From Desulfoferula mesophila (lineage in GTDB: Bacteria > Desulfobacterota > Desulfarculia > Desulfarculales > Desulfarculaceae), in NCBI RefSeq assembly GCF_037076455.1, contig NZ_AP028679.1, forward strand, positions 1,255,501 to 1,319,500: 64,000 nucleotides of DNA, written 5' to 3'. A model generated the notes under the pieces. That model worked only from the letters and a program-made list of their open reading frames with translations, did no database searches and had not been told where the DNA came from. This document shows, piece by piece, positions 47,424-56,232 of this stretch. The position numbers were made by a program, and so were the translations under genes. Every line of letters starts with the position of its first letter. The first letter of the stretch is position 1.

Positions 47424-48667
47424 TACTCGTAGATCTTTTCTCCGGACTCGGCCTCAAGGGCGTCGGCCTCGAAATCCCGGGGAGCCGAGGTCTTGGCCTG
47501 GTGATAGGCGCGGTACCACTCGTGGGCCACGATCATGCTCATCACCTCGTTGGTGCCGGTCCAGATGGAGGCCAAGCGCAAGTCGCGCACGATGCGCTCC
47601 ACCGGGAACACGTTAGTATACCCGATGCCCCCCATCACCTGCATGGCGTGATGGGCCGCCTGCTGGCAGGATTCGGTGACGAACTTCTTGGTCTGGCTGA
47701 TGAGCCGGCGGGTGTGGTTCTGATCCTCGCCCGCATCCACCGCCCGGGCGGTGGCGTAGATCATGGCCCGGCTGGCGTCCAGCAGGGTCACGGCCTGGGC
47801 CACCTGGAAGCTCACGCCCTGGAACTGGTTGATGGGCTGGCCGAAGGCCTTGCGCCGGGTGCTGTAGCCGGTGGCCACGTCCACCGCGGGCTGGGCCGCA
47901 CCGATGGTCATGGCCGCGGTGCCCAGGCGCTCGGGGATCATCATGGTGTTGAACACCTTGTAGGCCCCGCCCACGCTGCCCACCACGTTGGCCTTGGGCA
48001 CCTTCACGTCCTTGAACACCAGACGGCCCGCGCCGCCGCCCCGGCAGCCCATGAGGCCGTAGAGGTAGGCCACCTCCACTCCGGGGCCCCGGTTCACGAT
48101 GAAGCAGGTCAGGGCCTGGCGCGGATCGGCCTTGGGGTCGGGGTCGGTGCGGGCGTAGACCAGGAAGTAATCGGCCCCCTCGGCCCCCACGATGAAGCGT
48201 TTCTGGCCGTTGAGCAAAAAGTGGTCGCCCTGGTCCTCGGCCACGCTGGTGGTGCCGAAGAAGTCGGAGCCGCCTCGGGGCTCGGTGAGGCACTCGGCCG
48301 CGAAGATCTCCCCGGCCAGCAGCGGCTTGACGTAGCGTTCCTTTTGTTCATCGTTGCCGTGCTGGATGATGGCGTCGCACACCAGCTCGGCCCCCACCCC
48401 GAAGACGCAGGCGAAGATGTAGCCCAGCACGCCCACCTCTTCCATGACCATGCAGGTGCTCACCCAGTCCAGGCCTCGGCCGCCCCACTTACGGGGGTAA
48501 CGGCAACCCATGAGGTTGCGCCGTCCGGCCTCGGCCAAAAACTCCTTGGGAAAGGTGACCTTGTCCTGGTCCATGTCCAGGATGAGCTGCCGGGGCACCC
48601 AGGCCACCAACTCGCGCACCTCGTCACGCAGCTTGCGCTGTTCTTCGTTAAGCAAAAACTCAAACAT
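47423..48667 (-). CDS. Acyl-CoA dehydrogenase family protein lacking the usual catalytic glutamate
   Basis: 414 residues with the three-domain fold (CLTEPRGGSDFFGTTSVAE and FIVGAEGADYFLVYA for FAD/substrate, VMGGIGYTNVFPVERIVRD near the end). In place of the common YEGT-type catalytic Glu it reads IWTGTNEVM, so the base at that position is Thr. Either another residue serves, as in isovaleryl-CoA dehydrogenase, or the reaction differs. It lies 15 bases behind the ligase and is the third gene of the MerR operon. Electron acceptor would be ETF, not seen here. Confidence 0.86.
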   Translation of the reverse strand: MFEFLLNEEQRKLRDEVRELVAWVPRQLILDMDQDKVTFPKEFLAEAGRRNLMGCRYPRKWGGRGLDWVSTCMVMEEVGVLGYIFACVFGVGAELVCDAIIQHGNDEQKERYVKPLLAGEIFAAECLTEPRGGSDFFGTTSVAEDQGDHFLLNGQKRFIVGAEGADYFLVYARTDPDPKADPRQALTCFIVNRGPGVEVAYLYGLMGCRGGGAGRLVFKDVKVPKANVVGSVGGAYKVFNTMMIPERLGTAAMTIGAAQPAVDVATGYSTRRKAFGQPINQFQGVSFQVAQAVTLLDASRAMIYATARAVDAGEDQNHTRRLISQTKKFVTESCQQAAHHAMQVMGGIGYTNVFPVERIVRDLRLASIWTGTNEVMSMIVAHEWYRAYHQAKTSAPRDFEADALEAESGEKIYE

Positions 48668-48682
48668 GTCGTTCTCCCGGCG

Positions 48683-50188
48683 CTAGGCGCTTTCCTCGCG
48701 CAGCCTGTATTTCATGATCTTGCCGGTGGGGGTGTGGGGCAGCTCGTCCACGAACAAAAAGTCGCGAGGTATTTTGTAGCGGGCCAGCTTGTCGGCCAAA
48801 AAGCCCTCCAGATCCTTGGCGTCGGCCGACTCGCCCTGCTTGAGCACCACGTAGGCCACCACCGTTTCGCCCCACTCGTTATGCGGCCGCCCCAGCACCG
48901 CCACCTCCATTACCGCCGGGTTGGCGGCGATGGCGTCCTCCACCTCCTTGGAGTAGACGTTTTCCCCGCCGGTGACGATCATGTCCTTGGAGCGGTCCAC
49001 GATGAACATGTAGCCGTCCTCGTCCACCCGGGCCACGTCGCCGGTCTTGTACCAGCCGTCCTCAAAGGCCTCGGCCGTGGCCTGGGGATCGTCCAGATAG
49101 CCCTTCATCATGGAGGGGGCCTTGAGCCAAATCTCGCCGGTCTCGCCCGCGCCCGCCGGGGTGCCGTCGAACTTCATCACCTTGACGTCGGCGCCGGGCA
49201 GGCCCTGGCCGCCGATGGAGCCGGCCTTGTCCACCTGCTCCCAGGGGAACAGGGTGGTGCCGGTGGGGCCGGCCTCGGTCATGCCGTAGACCTGGTAGAA
49301 GTTCTCGCTCTGGTAGCGCTTCATGAGGTCCAGGGCCACGTCGCCGGAGATGGGCCCGCCGCCGTAGATCCAGCAGCGCATGGAGCTCAGGTCAAAGGTG
49401 TCGAAGTGGGGCACCATCTGCAGGGGCAGAATGTAGCTGATGGGCGCGCCGAAGTAGACAGTGCACTTTTCCTGCTGCACCGCCTCCAGGAAGTGCAGGG
49501 GGTGGTATTCGCGCAAGAGCACAGTGCAGCCGCCCACGAACTGGATGCCCATGAACCAGTTGTTGAGCGGCGAGGAGTGCCAGATGGGCATGGCCATGAG
49601 CAGCCGGTCGCGGAAGTCCATCTTGACCACCAGGGCCCCGGTGATGCCCGCGAACAGCACCGTCTGGTGGGTGTGCTGGCAGCCCTTGGGCTTGCCGGTG
49701 GTGCCGGAGGTGTAGAGGATCTGGGCCGGGTCATCGTCGGCGACGGCCACCGGTTGGGCCGGGGGCGCGCCTTCCAAGAGGGCCTCGAAGCGGTCCAGAC
49801 CCTCCACGTCGCTGTCCAGGGCGGCCCGGCGCACCGGGGAGCCCAGCTTGGCCAACACCGGGGCCAGGGCGCCATCGGCCAACAGCAGCTTGGCCCGGCT
49901 GTGGGCCAATATGTAGTCCACCTCCGGGGCCTGCAGCTTGTGGTTGATGGGCACCACCACTCCGCCAGCCCGAAGGATGCCGTAATAGGCGATGACATAG
50001 GCCGGGGTGTTGAAGCTCATCAGGCCCACCCGGTCGCCCTTGGCGATGCCCCAGGATTGCAGCAGCCCGGCGGCCTGGGAGGCCTTGTCGTTCAACTCGC
50101 CGAAGGTCAGGCCCGCGCCGTTGTAGCGCAGGCAATCCTTTTGCCCGAACTTGCGGGCGTTAAGTTCAAGAATCTCCACCAGGTTCAT
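48683..50188 (-). CDS. AMP-forming acyl-CoA synthetase
   Basis: 501 residues, adenylate-forming family: P-loop-like ILYTSGTTGKPKGCQHTH (A3), YGMTEAGPTGT (A5), YKTGDVARVDEDGYMFIVDR (A7/A8) and the C-terminal Lys in PTGKIMKYRL (A10). It activates a carboxylic acid to its CoA ester. Substrate is not evident; the operon partners suggest a branched or cyclic fatty acid. The start overlaps the end of merR by 23 bases. Confidence 0.92.
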   Translation of the reverse strand: MNLVEILELNARKFGQKDCLRYNGAGLTFGELNDKASQAAGLLQSWGIAKGDRVGLMSFNTPAYVIAYYGILRAGGVVVPINHKLQAPEVDYILAHSRAKLLLADGALAPVLAKLGSPVRRAALDSDVEGLDRFEALLEGAPPAQPVAVADDDPAQILYTSGTTGKPKGCQHTHQTVLFAGITGALVVKMDFRDRLLMAMPIWHSSPLNNWFMGIQFVGGCTVLLREYHPLHFLEAVQQEKCTVYFGAPISYILPLQMVPHFDTFDLSSMRCWIYGGGPISGDVALDLMKRYQSENFYQVYGMTEAGPTGTTLFPWEQVDKAGSIGGQGLPGADVKVMKFDGTPAGAGETGEIWLKAPSMMKGYLDDPQATAEAFEDGWYKTGDVARVDEDGYMFIVDRSKDMIVTGGENVYSKEVEDAIAANPAVMEVAVLGRPHNEWGETVVAYVVLKQGESADAKDLEGFLADKLARYKIPRDFLFVDELPHTPTGKIMKYRLREESA

Positions 50189-50609
50189 GGCTCAAGCTCC
50201 CTCCTTGCCGTTCCAGTTCCCTCAGTTTGGCCAGCAGTTTGGCCCGCATGGTTTCGATATCCCCGGCCAGCATTCGCAATTCTTCGATGCGCTGGCGGAT
50301 TTCCCCCAGTTTTTTGTCCCCATAAGCCAGGCTGCGGCGAATCTGCTCCGCTTCGGCCAGATCCACCGCGCCCATGCCGATCATTTCCCCGATCTCCTCC
50401 AGGGAGTATCCGAAGCGCTTGCCCCTGAGGATAAGCTTCAGCCGCGCCCGGTCCCGCTTGGAATAGACGCGCCGGTTACCCGAAGTGCGCTCCGGGGTGA
50501 TGAGCCCCTTTTCCTCGTAAAAGCGAATGGTGCGGGTGCTGATTTCCAATTCCCGGGCCAGTTCGGCGATGGTCCAGGTCCGGGTGGGCGGTGCGGCTTC
50601 TTTTCTCAT
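50166..50609 (-). CDS. MerR-family regulator of the acyl-CoA operon
   Basis: 147 residues from ATG 50609; a further upstream start at 50669 would cover the operator and is rejected. The N-terminal DNA-binding part (TWTIAELARELEISTRTIRF, GLITPERTSGNRRVY) is clear, followed by a dimerisation coil. No cysteines, so a metal sensor is unlikely. The palindrome upstream resembles sites of LiuR-like MerR regulators of branched-chain acyl-CoA breakdown. It leads its operon and overlaps the ligase gene. Confidence 0.88.
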   Translation of the reverse strand: MRKEAAPPTRTWTIAELARELEISTRTIRFYEEKGLITPERTSGNRRVYSKRDRARLKLILRGKRFGYSLEEIGEMIGMGAVDLAEAEQIRRSLAYGDKKLGEIRQRIEELRMLAGDIETMRAKLLAKLRELERQGGSLSHEPGGDS

Positions 50610-50626
50610 TGTCACAATACCTAACG

Positions 50627-50642
50627 TTGACGTTAACGTAAA
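50627..50642. promoter_or_regulatory. Palindromic MerR operator
   Basis: TTGACGTTAACGTAAA, a 16-base palindrome with one mismatch pair, 18 bases upstream of merR. The ACGTTAACGT core matches the type of site recalled for LiuR-family regulators. Confidence 0.68.
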
Positions 50643-50691
50643 GTAACTCGGCCCAGGAATTCCTGTCAAGCCGTTTGCGGCGGCGAGGGGA

Positions 50692-51798
50692 TTACTTGGC
50701 CCCGGAGCGCCGGGTCAGTTGGATTATGGTGACTTCGGGCGGGGAGAACAGGCGCATGGGCGGTCCCCAGGTGCCGGTGCCCCGGCTGGTGTAGAGCGCT
50801 GTTTTGGGGGCCGGGTGATAGAGCCCGGCGAAAAATGGGAAGATGCGGCTGGTGATGAGATGGGCCGGCCACACCTGGCCGCCGTGAGTGTGGCCGGAAA
50901 GCTGCAAGTCCACCTGGCCGGCCGTCGTCTGGTTGAACAGGGGGCGGTGGCGCAAGAAGATGGTGAAGCGCCCCGGCTGGGCGCCGGCCAGGGCCGCCGC
51001 GTCCCACTCGGGGTGGATGGCGCGAGCGTCGTATACCCCGGCCAGGTACAACGGCCCCACCGCCTGACCCAGGTTCTCCAGCACCGAAAAACCCGCTTCC
51101 CGGCTGAGCTCGAAGGCGGTAGCCAAACCCACGTAAAACTCATGGTTGCCCGCGATCATGAACTTGCCCAGGGGCGGCTTCACCTGGCGCAGCAGGTCCA
51201 TCTCCTGCCGCACGTCCAGCAAAGGGCGGTCCCACATGTCGCCGGTGTCGATCCACAAATCGGGCTTGGCCTGCTTCACCATCTTGATGACCTTGCGCAG
51301 GCGCGTCTTGCCCTCGGGCTGGCCCAGGTGCAGGTCCGAGGTCTGCACTATGGTCAGGCGCTCCACTCCGGCGGGCAGCTTGTCGGTGGTGAGGTTCAGG
51401 CGCTTCAGGCGGATGTCGGTGGCCGCGAAGACGCCGTAGGTGGTGATGATGAAGGCCACGCCCAGGGCCAGGGCCACGGGCGCCCGCCAGTTCCAGGCCT
51501 GGGGTGAAAAAGGCAGGGCCAGCAGGCGCAATAGGGAAAGGGCCAGCAGGCACAGCAGGGCGATGATCAGAAATCCCATCCACCAGTAGCCCACCGTGCC
51601 CACCAAACGGGCCAGGCCGAAGTGTCCCTGGCTGCCGGTCATCACGGTGATGATGGGGGCCAGGATCATGAGCAGCAGGAACAGGCCCAGGAGCGCCCGG
51701 GCGCCGAAGCCTCCGGGCAGCAGGCAGCGCACCGCGCGGTAAAAAAGCAGGTGCAGCAGGGTGTAGAGGCTCAGGAATACGGTGAGGAACCAGCTCAC
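50692..51798 (-). CDS. Membrane-anchored metallophosphoesterase
   Basis: 368 residues. Four hydrophobic segments in the first 125 residues, then a calcineurin-type phosphoesterase: TSDLHLGQ, DTGDMWDR, GNHEFYVG and SGHTHGGQ, with all metal ligands present. Similar to YkuE/YaeI-type enzymes thought to act on membrane lipids or peptidoglycan precursors. Its ATG overlaps the stop of the BASS transporter gene by four bases. Confidence 0.9.
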   Translation of the reverse strand: MSWFLTVFLSLYTLLHLLFYRAVRCLLPGGFGARALLGLFLLLMILAPIITVMTGSQGHFGLARLVGTVGYWWMGFLIIALLCLLALSLLRLLALPFSPQAWNWRAPVALALGVAFIITTYGVFAATDIRLKRLNLTTDKLPAGVERLTIVQTSDLHLGQPEGKTRLRKVIKMVKQAKPDLWIDTGDMWDRPLLDVRQEMDLLRQVKPPLGKFMIAGNHEFYVGLATAFELSREAGFSVLENLGQAVGPLYLAGVYDARAIHPEWDAAALAGAQPGRFTIFLRHRPLFNQTTAGQVDLQLSGHTHGGQVWPAHLITSRIFPFFAGLYHPAPKTALYTSRGTGTWGPPMRLFSPPEVTIIQLTRRSGAK

Positions 51799-52727
51799 GG
51801 CTTATCTCCGGCCGGGGCGCGGCGCTCCTGCTGGCCGGCCAGGGCCCGCAGGGGCAGGAGCATCAAGTACACCGGCAGCAAATACAGCGCCGACAACAGG
51901 GGATTGCGCGGGCCGAAAAACTTGGCCGCGAACACCACCACCAGCACGTTGTTGATGAAGATCAGGCCCGAGCCGCAGGAGACCAGATCCATGCGCCAAC
52001 CGGACAGGGGGCCCATGACCCACACCACCCCCAGGTACAGAGCGGCCAGGCCGAAGGCGATTCCCACCGCGGCCAGCACCTGGCTAGCCTGGGAAAAGAA
52101 GAAGGTGGCAAAAGGCGCGAACACCCCCATGTTGATGAAAAAGAACAGGGCCAGGATCAGGGGGAACTGGATGCGCCCCAGGCCCTCGGCCAGGGCGGGC
52201 AGCAGGCGCAGGGTGAGCCAGGCCAGCACCAGGGGCACGAAGATCACCTGGGCCAGCATGCGGGCCATGTGGGTGAAGGGGATGTCTATCTCCGCTCCGG
52301 CCAACAGCTTGACCAGGGCGGGCAGGGTGAGCGGCACCACCACCGAGGTGAGCACGGTGAGCTGCAGGGTGCGGTGGGCGTTGCCCCCCAGCATCTGGGT
52401 GAAAAATGGTGCGGTTACCCCGACGGATACGGCCGAGAGCAACAGCACCGGCAGGGCCCAGCCGGGGGCCAGCCAGCGGAAGAGGTACCACAGGCCCACG
52501 GGCAGGACAAACAGCTTGATGGAGCTCCACCAGAGCATCTCGCCCAGGTCGGCCCGGTTAAGGCGCACCAGGGCCCGGAAGTCGATGCGCAAGAAAGCCA
52601 GGTACAGGATGGTCATCATCATGTACACGGTGAGCGGGCTGAAAAGGCCCGCCATGTCCGGCAGAAACACCCCCCCGGCTATTCCCAGGAAGGCCACGAT
52701 GATGAGCGCCAGGTCGCGAGATCGCAT
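51795..52727 (-). CDS. BASS-family (bile acid:sodium symporter-like) transporter
   Basis: 310 residues, nine or ten transmembrane helices. The fold is the BASS/ACR3 type, with a first half (LSAVSVGVTAPFFTQMLGG) and an inverted second half (GSGLIFINNVLVVVFAAKF). It may carry an organic anion with sodium. It lacks clear ACR3 arsenite motifs. Co-transcribed with the phosphoesterase gene, which overlaps it. Confidence 0.8.
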   Translation of the reverse strand: MRSRDLALIIVAFLGIAGGVFLPDMAGLFSPLTVYMMMTILYLAFLRIDFRALVRLNRADLGEMLWWSSIKLFVLPVGLWYLFRWLAPGWALPVLLLSAVSVGVTAPFFTQMLGGNAHRTLQLTVLTSVVVPLTLPALVKLLAGAEIDIPFTHMARMLAQVIFVPLVLAWLTLRLLPALAEGLGRIQFPLILALFFFINMGVFAPFATFFFSQASQVLAAVGIAFGLAALYLGVVWVMGPLSGWRMDLVSCGSGLIFINNVLVVVFAAKFFGPRNPLLSALYLLPVYLMLLPLRALAGQQERRAPAGDKP

Positions 52728-52837
52728 GTTACCAAACCTCGGCCGCCGCTCCGGGCCGGGCGGCGGCCTGCCAAGGGGTGATGCAAAGACCAGTGGCCTA
52801 CTAAAAATTTAACACAGGGCGGCGGCGCGGCAAGGGC

Positions 52838-53215
52838 TCAGCGCGCCTCCAGCCTACCCTCTGCCTGGGGACCCAGGGCGGCCAGGGCCTCCCAGTCGCC
52901 TTCGAGCTTGCCCACCGGGAGCACCGGAAAGGCGGCCCGGGGCTCGTCGCCGCGACTCATGGGGGTGGGGCCGAAAAACAGGCACAGCAGGCCGCTCTCG
53001 GGGTGATAGGCCAGCTCGCCCACCGCCATCTCCTGCCTGCCCTCTCCCGCGGGCTCTCCCACCGGCTGGTCCAGGGGGCCGTAATACTCGCGGCCCCAGC
53101 GCTGGGCGCTCCAGGCCAGGGGCAGGCGCACGGCCAGGGCGCGGCCCGCCGGGCTCTCGTCCAGGTGGCCGAGTAACTCCAGGCCCTCGATGACCAGGCG
53201 CACGGGAGTGGGCAC
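52838..53215 (-). CDS. Cyclophilin-like fold protein (TM1367 type)
   Basis: 125 residues. The pattern of an early ...HLDESPAGRALAVRLPL..., then WGREYYGPL, GELAYHPESGLLCLFFGPTP, is that of small cyclophilin-like proteins of unknown role. It starts four bases behind the thioesterase stop codon, so it is the last gene of the MFS-thioesterase group. Confidence 0.7.
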   Translation of the reverse strand: MPTPVRLVIEGLELLGHLDESPAGRALAVRLPLAWSAQRWGREYYGPLDQPVGEPAGEGRQEMAVGELAYHPESGLLCLFFGPTPMSRGDEPRAAFPVLPVGKLEGDWEALAALGPQAEGRLEAR

Positions 53216-53218
53216 GGG

Positions 53219-53653
53219 CTAGTCCGGCTTCGCGGCCAGGGGCGCCCCGGCGCTGTGATAGCCGCGTCCGCTGGCCAGGGCCACCAGGCGGCCTTGATCG
53301 TCGCTGATCTCCACCTCCCACAGGCTCAGCTTGCGGCTGGCGTTGCGCAGGCGGGCGGCGGCCAGCAGGCGCCGCTCGGGCTCGGCCTTGCCCAAGAAAC
53401 TGATATGGCTCTCCACCACCAGGGCCGGATTTTCCAGGGTGTTGGCGGCCACGGCCATGGCCTGGTCAGCCAGGGCGTAGAGGGTGGAGCCGTGCACCCG
53501 GCCCAGGGAGTTGAGGTGGTGCGGCTGGGGCAGCAGGCTCACCGTGGCCGCGCCCTCGTCCACCGCCACCACCTGGATGCCCAACAGGGTGGCCACCGGG
53601 TCCTCGCCCACGATCCGCCGGGCATAGGCCAGGCGCTCGCTCAGGGCGCTCAC
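53219..53653 (-). CDS. PaaI-family thioesterase
   Basis: 144 residues from GTG 53653, which overlaps the MFS stop codon (GTGA). A much longer open frame to 55552 is only an accident of base composition. The hotdog helix HHLNSLGRVHGSTLYALADQ carries the active-site Asp/Gln region. It would hydrolyse an acyl- or aryl-CoA. Coupled translation with the MFS transporter suggests release and export, or salvage, of an organic acid. Confidence 0.85.
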   Translation of the reverse strand: MSALSERLAYARRIVGEDPVATLLGIQVVAVDEGAATVSLLPQPHHLNSLGRVHGSTLYALADQAMAVAANTLENPALVVESHISFLGKAEPERRLLAAARLRNASRKLSLWEVEISDDQGRLVALASGRGYHSAGAPLAAKPD

Positions 53654-54951
53654 GCCGCGCTCCGGGCGGCCTTGCGGCCGGGCAGGGTGTCCTTGGCCAG
53701 GCAGGCGCAGACCAGGGCCACCAGGGCCAGGCCCAGGTAGAACAAGAACACCTGTTGATACATGGCCGGGCTGTAGGGGCCCCGGGGCCCGCCCTGAATC
53801 TGCAGCAGCCAGCCGGTGATCGGCTGGAGCAGCGCGCCGCCCAGGAAGGGGAACAAGTTGACGAGACCTGTCGAGGTGCCGGCGATGGCCACGGGGAACA
53901 GCTCCTTGGTGGTGGTGAATCCGATGACGACTATGGCACTTGAGCATACCGAGAATAGGAAAAACCACAAGTAGAGCGAGGGGAGGCTGAAGGAGGCCGG
54001 GGCCAGGTAGAGGACGGCCAGCAGGAGGGACATGCCCGCGCCGGTGATAATCATGGTGTGCTTGCGCGAGACCAGAATCTTGTCCGAAATCCAGGTGAGC
54101 AGGGGGCTGCCCACGATCATGCCCACGGCCAGCATGCTCAACACGCCGCCCGCCTGGGTCTTGCTCAGGCCGTACACCTGCATGAGGTAGGGGCCGCCCC
54201 ACAGGCCGCCAAAGGCGAAGAAGACGCCCGGGGTGATGAAAAACCACACCGCCACCGCCCAGAAGCGGGGGTTGGCCAGCACCATTTTGATGCCCTGGCC
54301 CAGGGACAAACCGTCGCTTCCCGGCGGGTCGCCTATGGTGTCGGGCACCGGGGGCAGGCCTTTGTCCTGGGGCCGGTTGCGCACCACCACCCAGATGAGC
54401 CCGGCCAGGATCAGGGTGGCCGCGCCGATGAGGATGAAGCTGCCCCGCCAGCCCAGGATGAGGCTGAGCCAGGCCAGGGGCTGGGCCGCGGTGTAGGCCC
54501 CCACGCCGCCCAGGGCCATGAGGATGCCCATCATGCGGGCGAACTCGCCCCTGGTGAACCAATTGGTCATCACCTTGATGGTGGGCACGAAGACCATGGC
54601 CACCCCCAGCCCCACCAGGGTGCGGGCGGCGATGGCCGGAGCGATGGACCCGGCCAGGCCCAGCCAGATGGCCCCCACCCCGGCCAGGGAGAAAAACAGG
54701 GTGATGGTCTTGCGCGGTCCCCAGGTGTCGCTCAAAAGTCCGGCGGGCAGCTGCATCAGGGCGTAGGGGTAGAAGTAGGCCGAACCCAGCAGGCCCAGGG
54801 AGGTGGCCCCGGCGTTGAGGTCGCGCATGAGGTCCGCGGCCACCACCGCCGGGCAGGTGCGGTGGAAGTAGACCAGCAGGTAGGCGCAGGACAGGACCAC
54901 GAAGATCAGCCAACGGTAGGAAGATGGGCGGGAAACGTCGGCGGCGCTCAT
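53650..54951 (-). CDS. MFS transporter
   Basis: 433 residues, twelve predicted membrane segments. The MFS loop between helices 2 and 3 is present (GLLSDTWGPRKTITLF). The opening (FVVLSCAYLLVYFHRTCPAVVAADL) is like that of organic-anion or sugar-phosphate transporters such as the ACS family. Substrate not known. First gene of the MFS-thioesterase-cyclophilin-like group. Confidence 0.88.
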   Translation of the reverse strand: MSAADVSRPSSYRWLIFVVLSCAYLLVYFHRTCPAVVAADLMRDLNAGATSLGLLGSAYFYPYALMQLPAGLLSDTWGPRKTITLFFSLAGVGAIWLGLAGSIAPAIAARTLVGLGVAMVFVPTIKVMTNWFTRGEFARMMGILMALGGVGAYTAAQPLAWLSLILGWRGSFILIGAATLILAGLIWVVVRNRPQDKGLPPVPDTIGDPPGSDGLSLGQGIKMVLANPRFWAVAVWFFITPGVFFAFGGLWGGPYLMQVYGLSKTQAGGVLSMLAVGMIVGSPLLTWISDKILVSRKHTMIITGAGMSLLLAVLYLAPASFSLPSLYLWFFLFSVCSSAIVVIGFTTTKELFPVAIAGTSTGLVNLFPFLGGALLQPITGWLLQIQGGPRGPYSPAMYQQVFLFYLGLALVALVCACLAKDTLPGRKAARSAA

Positions 54952-55060
54952 GAACTCCCCCCAGGCAAACAGGGATAAGGCGGCATAGGAAAGCCGAGAT
55001 CATTCTATAGTGTTTGTCTGGGGCAAGACAAGCGGGGCCGGCCGGGGATATACTGGTCCC

Positions 55061-55516
55061 ATGCCGCGTGAACCCCAAAGCCTGAAACAGATATTGGGCG
55101 CGACCCTGCCGGGCTCCCTGGCCCAGCGGCTGCCTTCGGCCCAGCTTTTGGCCGCCTGGCGCGTGGCCGCGGGGGAAGGCCTGGCCCGCCGGGCTCTGCC
55201 GGTATCGCTGGAAAAGGGGGGAGTGCTGGTGGTGGCGGTGTCCGGGGCGGCCTGGAAGCAGGAGCTGAGCCTCATGGGGCCCGAGCTCTGCCAAAAGCTG
55301 GCCCAGGCCGGTCATCCGGTTCAGCGCCTCAAGCTGGTGAGCGCCCCCAGCCTGACCCCGCCTCCTCCTCCGCCCGCGCCCCTGCCCGAGCTCGATGCCG
55401 GGGAGCGGGATCAGGTAGAGACTGCCGTGGCCCGGGTCCGGAACCCCGAGCTGCGCGAGGCCCTGGCATCTCTGGGCCGGGCCTGCCGCCGGGCTAGCAA
55501 AGCGTCCGGTAAATAG
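55061..55516 (+). CDS. DUF721 (DciA-like) protein
   Basis: 151 residues from ATG 55061; an upstream in-frame ATG at 55010 adds residues not seen in the family. The pattern SLKQILGATLPGSLAQRLP and LLAAWRVAAGEGLARRALPV with a small KH-like domain (GVLVVAVSGAAWKQEL) matches DUF721. Members called DciA load the replicative helicase in bacteria without DnaC. The C-terminal part is Pro-rich. Its end overlaps the convergent methyltransferase gene by 23 bases. Confidence 0.78.
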   Translation: MPREPQSLKQILGATLPGSLAQRLPSAQLLAAWRVAAGEGLARRALPVSLEKGGVLVVAVSGAAWKQELSLMGPELCQKLAQAGHPVQRLKLVSAPSLTPPPPPPAPLPELDAGERDQVETAVARVRNPELREALASLGRACRRASKASGK

Positions 55517-56213
55517 CCGCCACCTCGGGGGTGTAGTCCTGCCCCTGGGCATAGACGATCAGGGGCGGCTCCACGTTCAATTCCTCGCCGCCGTCTTTCA
55601 CCGCTTCGATGAGCGCTATCTTGGCGGGCAACTCGGCCCGGCCGTGCACCAGGCGCAGCCGCCGGGGGGCCAGGCCGTTGTCCATGAGCCCAGCCAGGGC
55701 CTGGGGCAGGCGGCCGGGCGGCCAGCACAGGGCCAGGCGCGCGCCGGGCCTGAGCAGCTCCCGGGCCCGCTGCCACAGGTCGTCGGCGGTGAGCCGTAGC
55801 TCGTGCCGGGCCCGGGCCCGGGCCGGGTCGGGCGAGAGGCGGCCCCGGCCGGGTTGGCCAAAGGGCGGGTTGCTGATCACCAGGCCGCAGGAGGCGGGCC
55901 GCAGCTCGGGGTGGGGCTGGGCCAGGTCGTGGACCAGCACCTGGCCGGTGAGGCCCGCGCGGGCGAAGTTGCGCTCGCAACAGGCGGCGGCCGTGGGGTC
56001 CAGCTCCAGGGCGGTGAAGGGCCCGGCCAGACCCCGCGCGGCCAGCAGGACGCACAGCACCCCGCAGCCCGCCCCCAGATCGGCCACCGGGCCCGGGGCC
56101 GGGGTGGCGAAGGCGGCCAGCAGAACGCTGTCTATGGCGAAACGGAAGCCCTTGGCGGGCTGCTCCAAATAGTGACGCCCCAGGCGGTCGTGGGTGGTGG
56201 GGTCGGGCTCCAC
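55494..56213 (-). CDS. tRNA1(Val) adenine-N6 methyltransferase-like protein
   Basis: 239 residues, GTG start at 56213. SAM-binding motif ADLGAGCGVLCVLLAARG, then the amino-methyltransferase motif SNPPFGQPG. The opening RFAIDSVLLAAFA is typical of TrmN6/YfiC, which methylates A37 of tRNA-Val. It lies 19 bases behind the DUF1015 gene and is probably co-transcribed. Confidence 0.85.
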   Translation of the reverse strand: MEPDPTTHDRLGRHYLEQPAKGFRFAIDSVLLAAFATPAPGPVADLGAGCGVLCVLLAARGLAGPFTALELDPTAAACCERNFARAGLTGQVLVHDLAQPHPELRPASCGLVISNPPFGQPGRGRLSPDPARARARHELRLTADDLWQRARELLRPGARLALCWPPGRLPQALAGLMDNGLAPRRLRLVHGRAELPAKIALIEAVKDGGEELNVEPPLIVYAQGQDYTPEVAAIYRTLC

Positions 56214-56232
56214 GCCGCCTGGGACCGTGCCG

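Noticed and set aside
47501-50428. 975-codon open frame on the plus strand
   Set aside because: It is antisense to the acyl-CoA dehydrogenase and ligase genes; its translation is His/Gly/Ala/Leu-rich low complexity, typical of the opposite strand of GC-rich genes.
53219-55552. 777-codon minus-strand frame as one large protein
   Set aside because: Only the last 144 codons are a real protein (thioesterase); the rest is out of frame with the MFS gene and with the DUF721 region.
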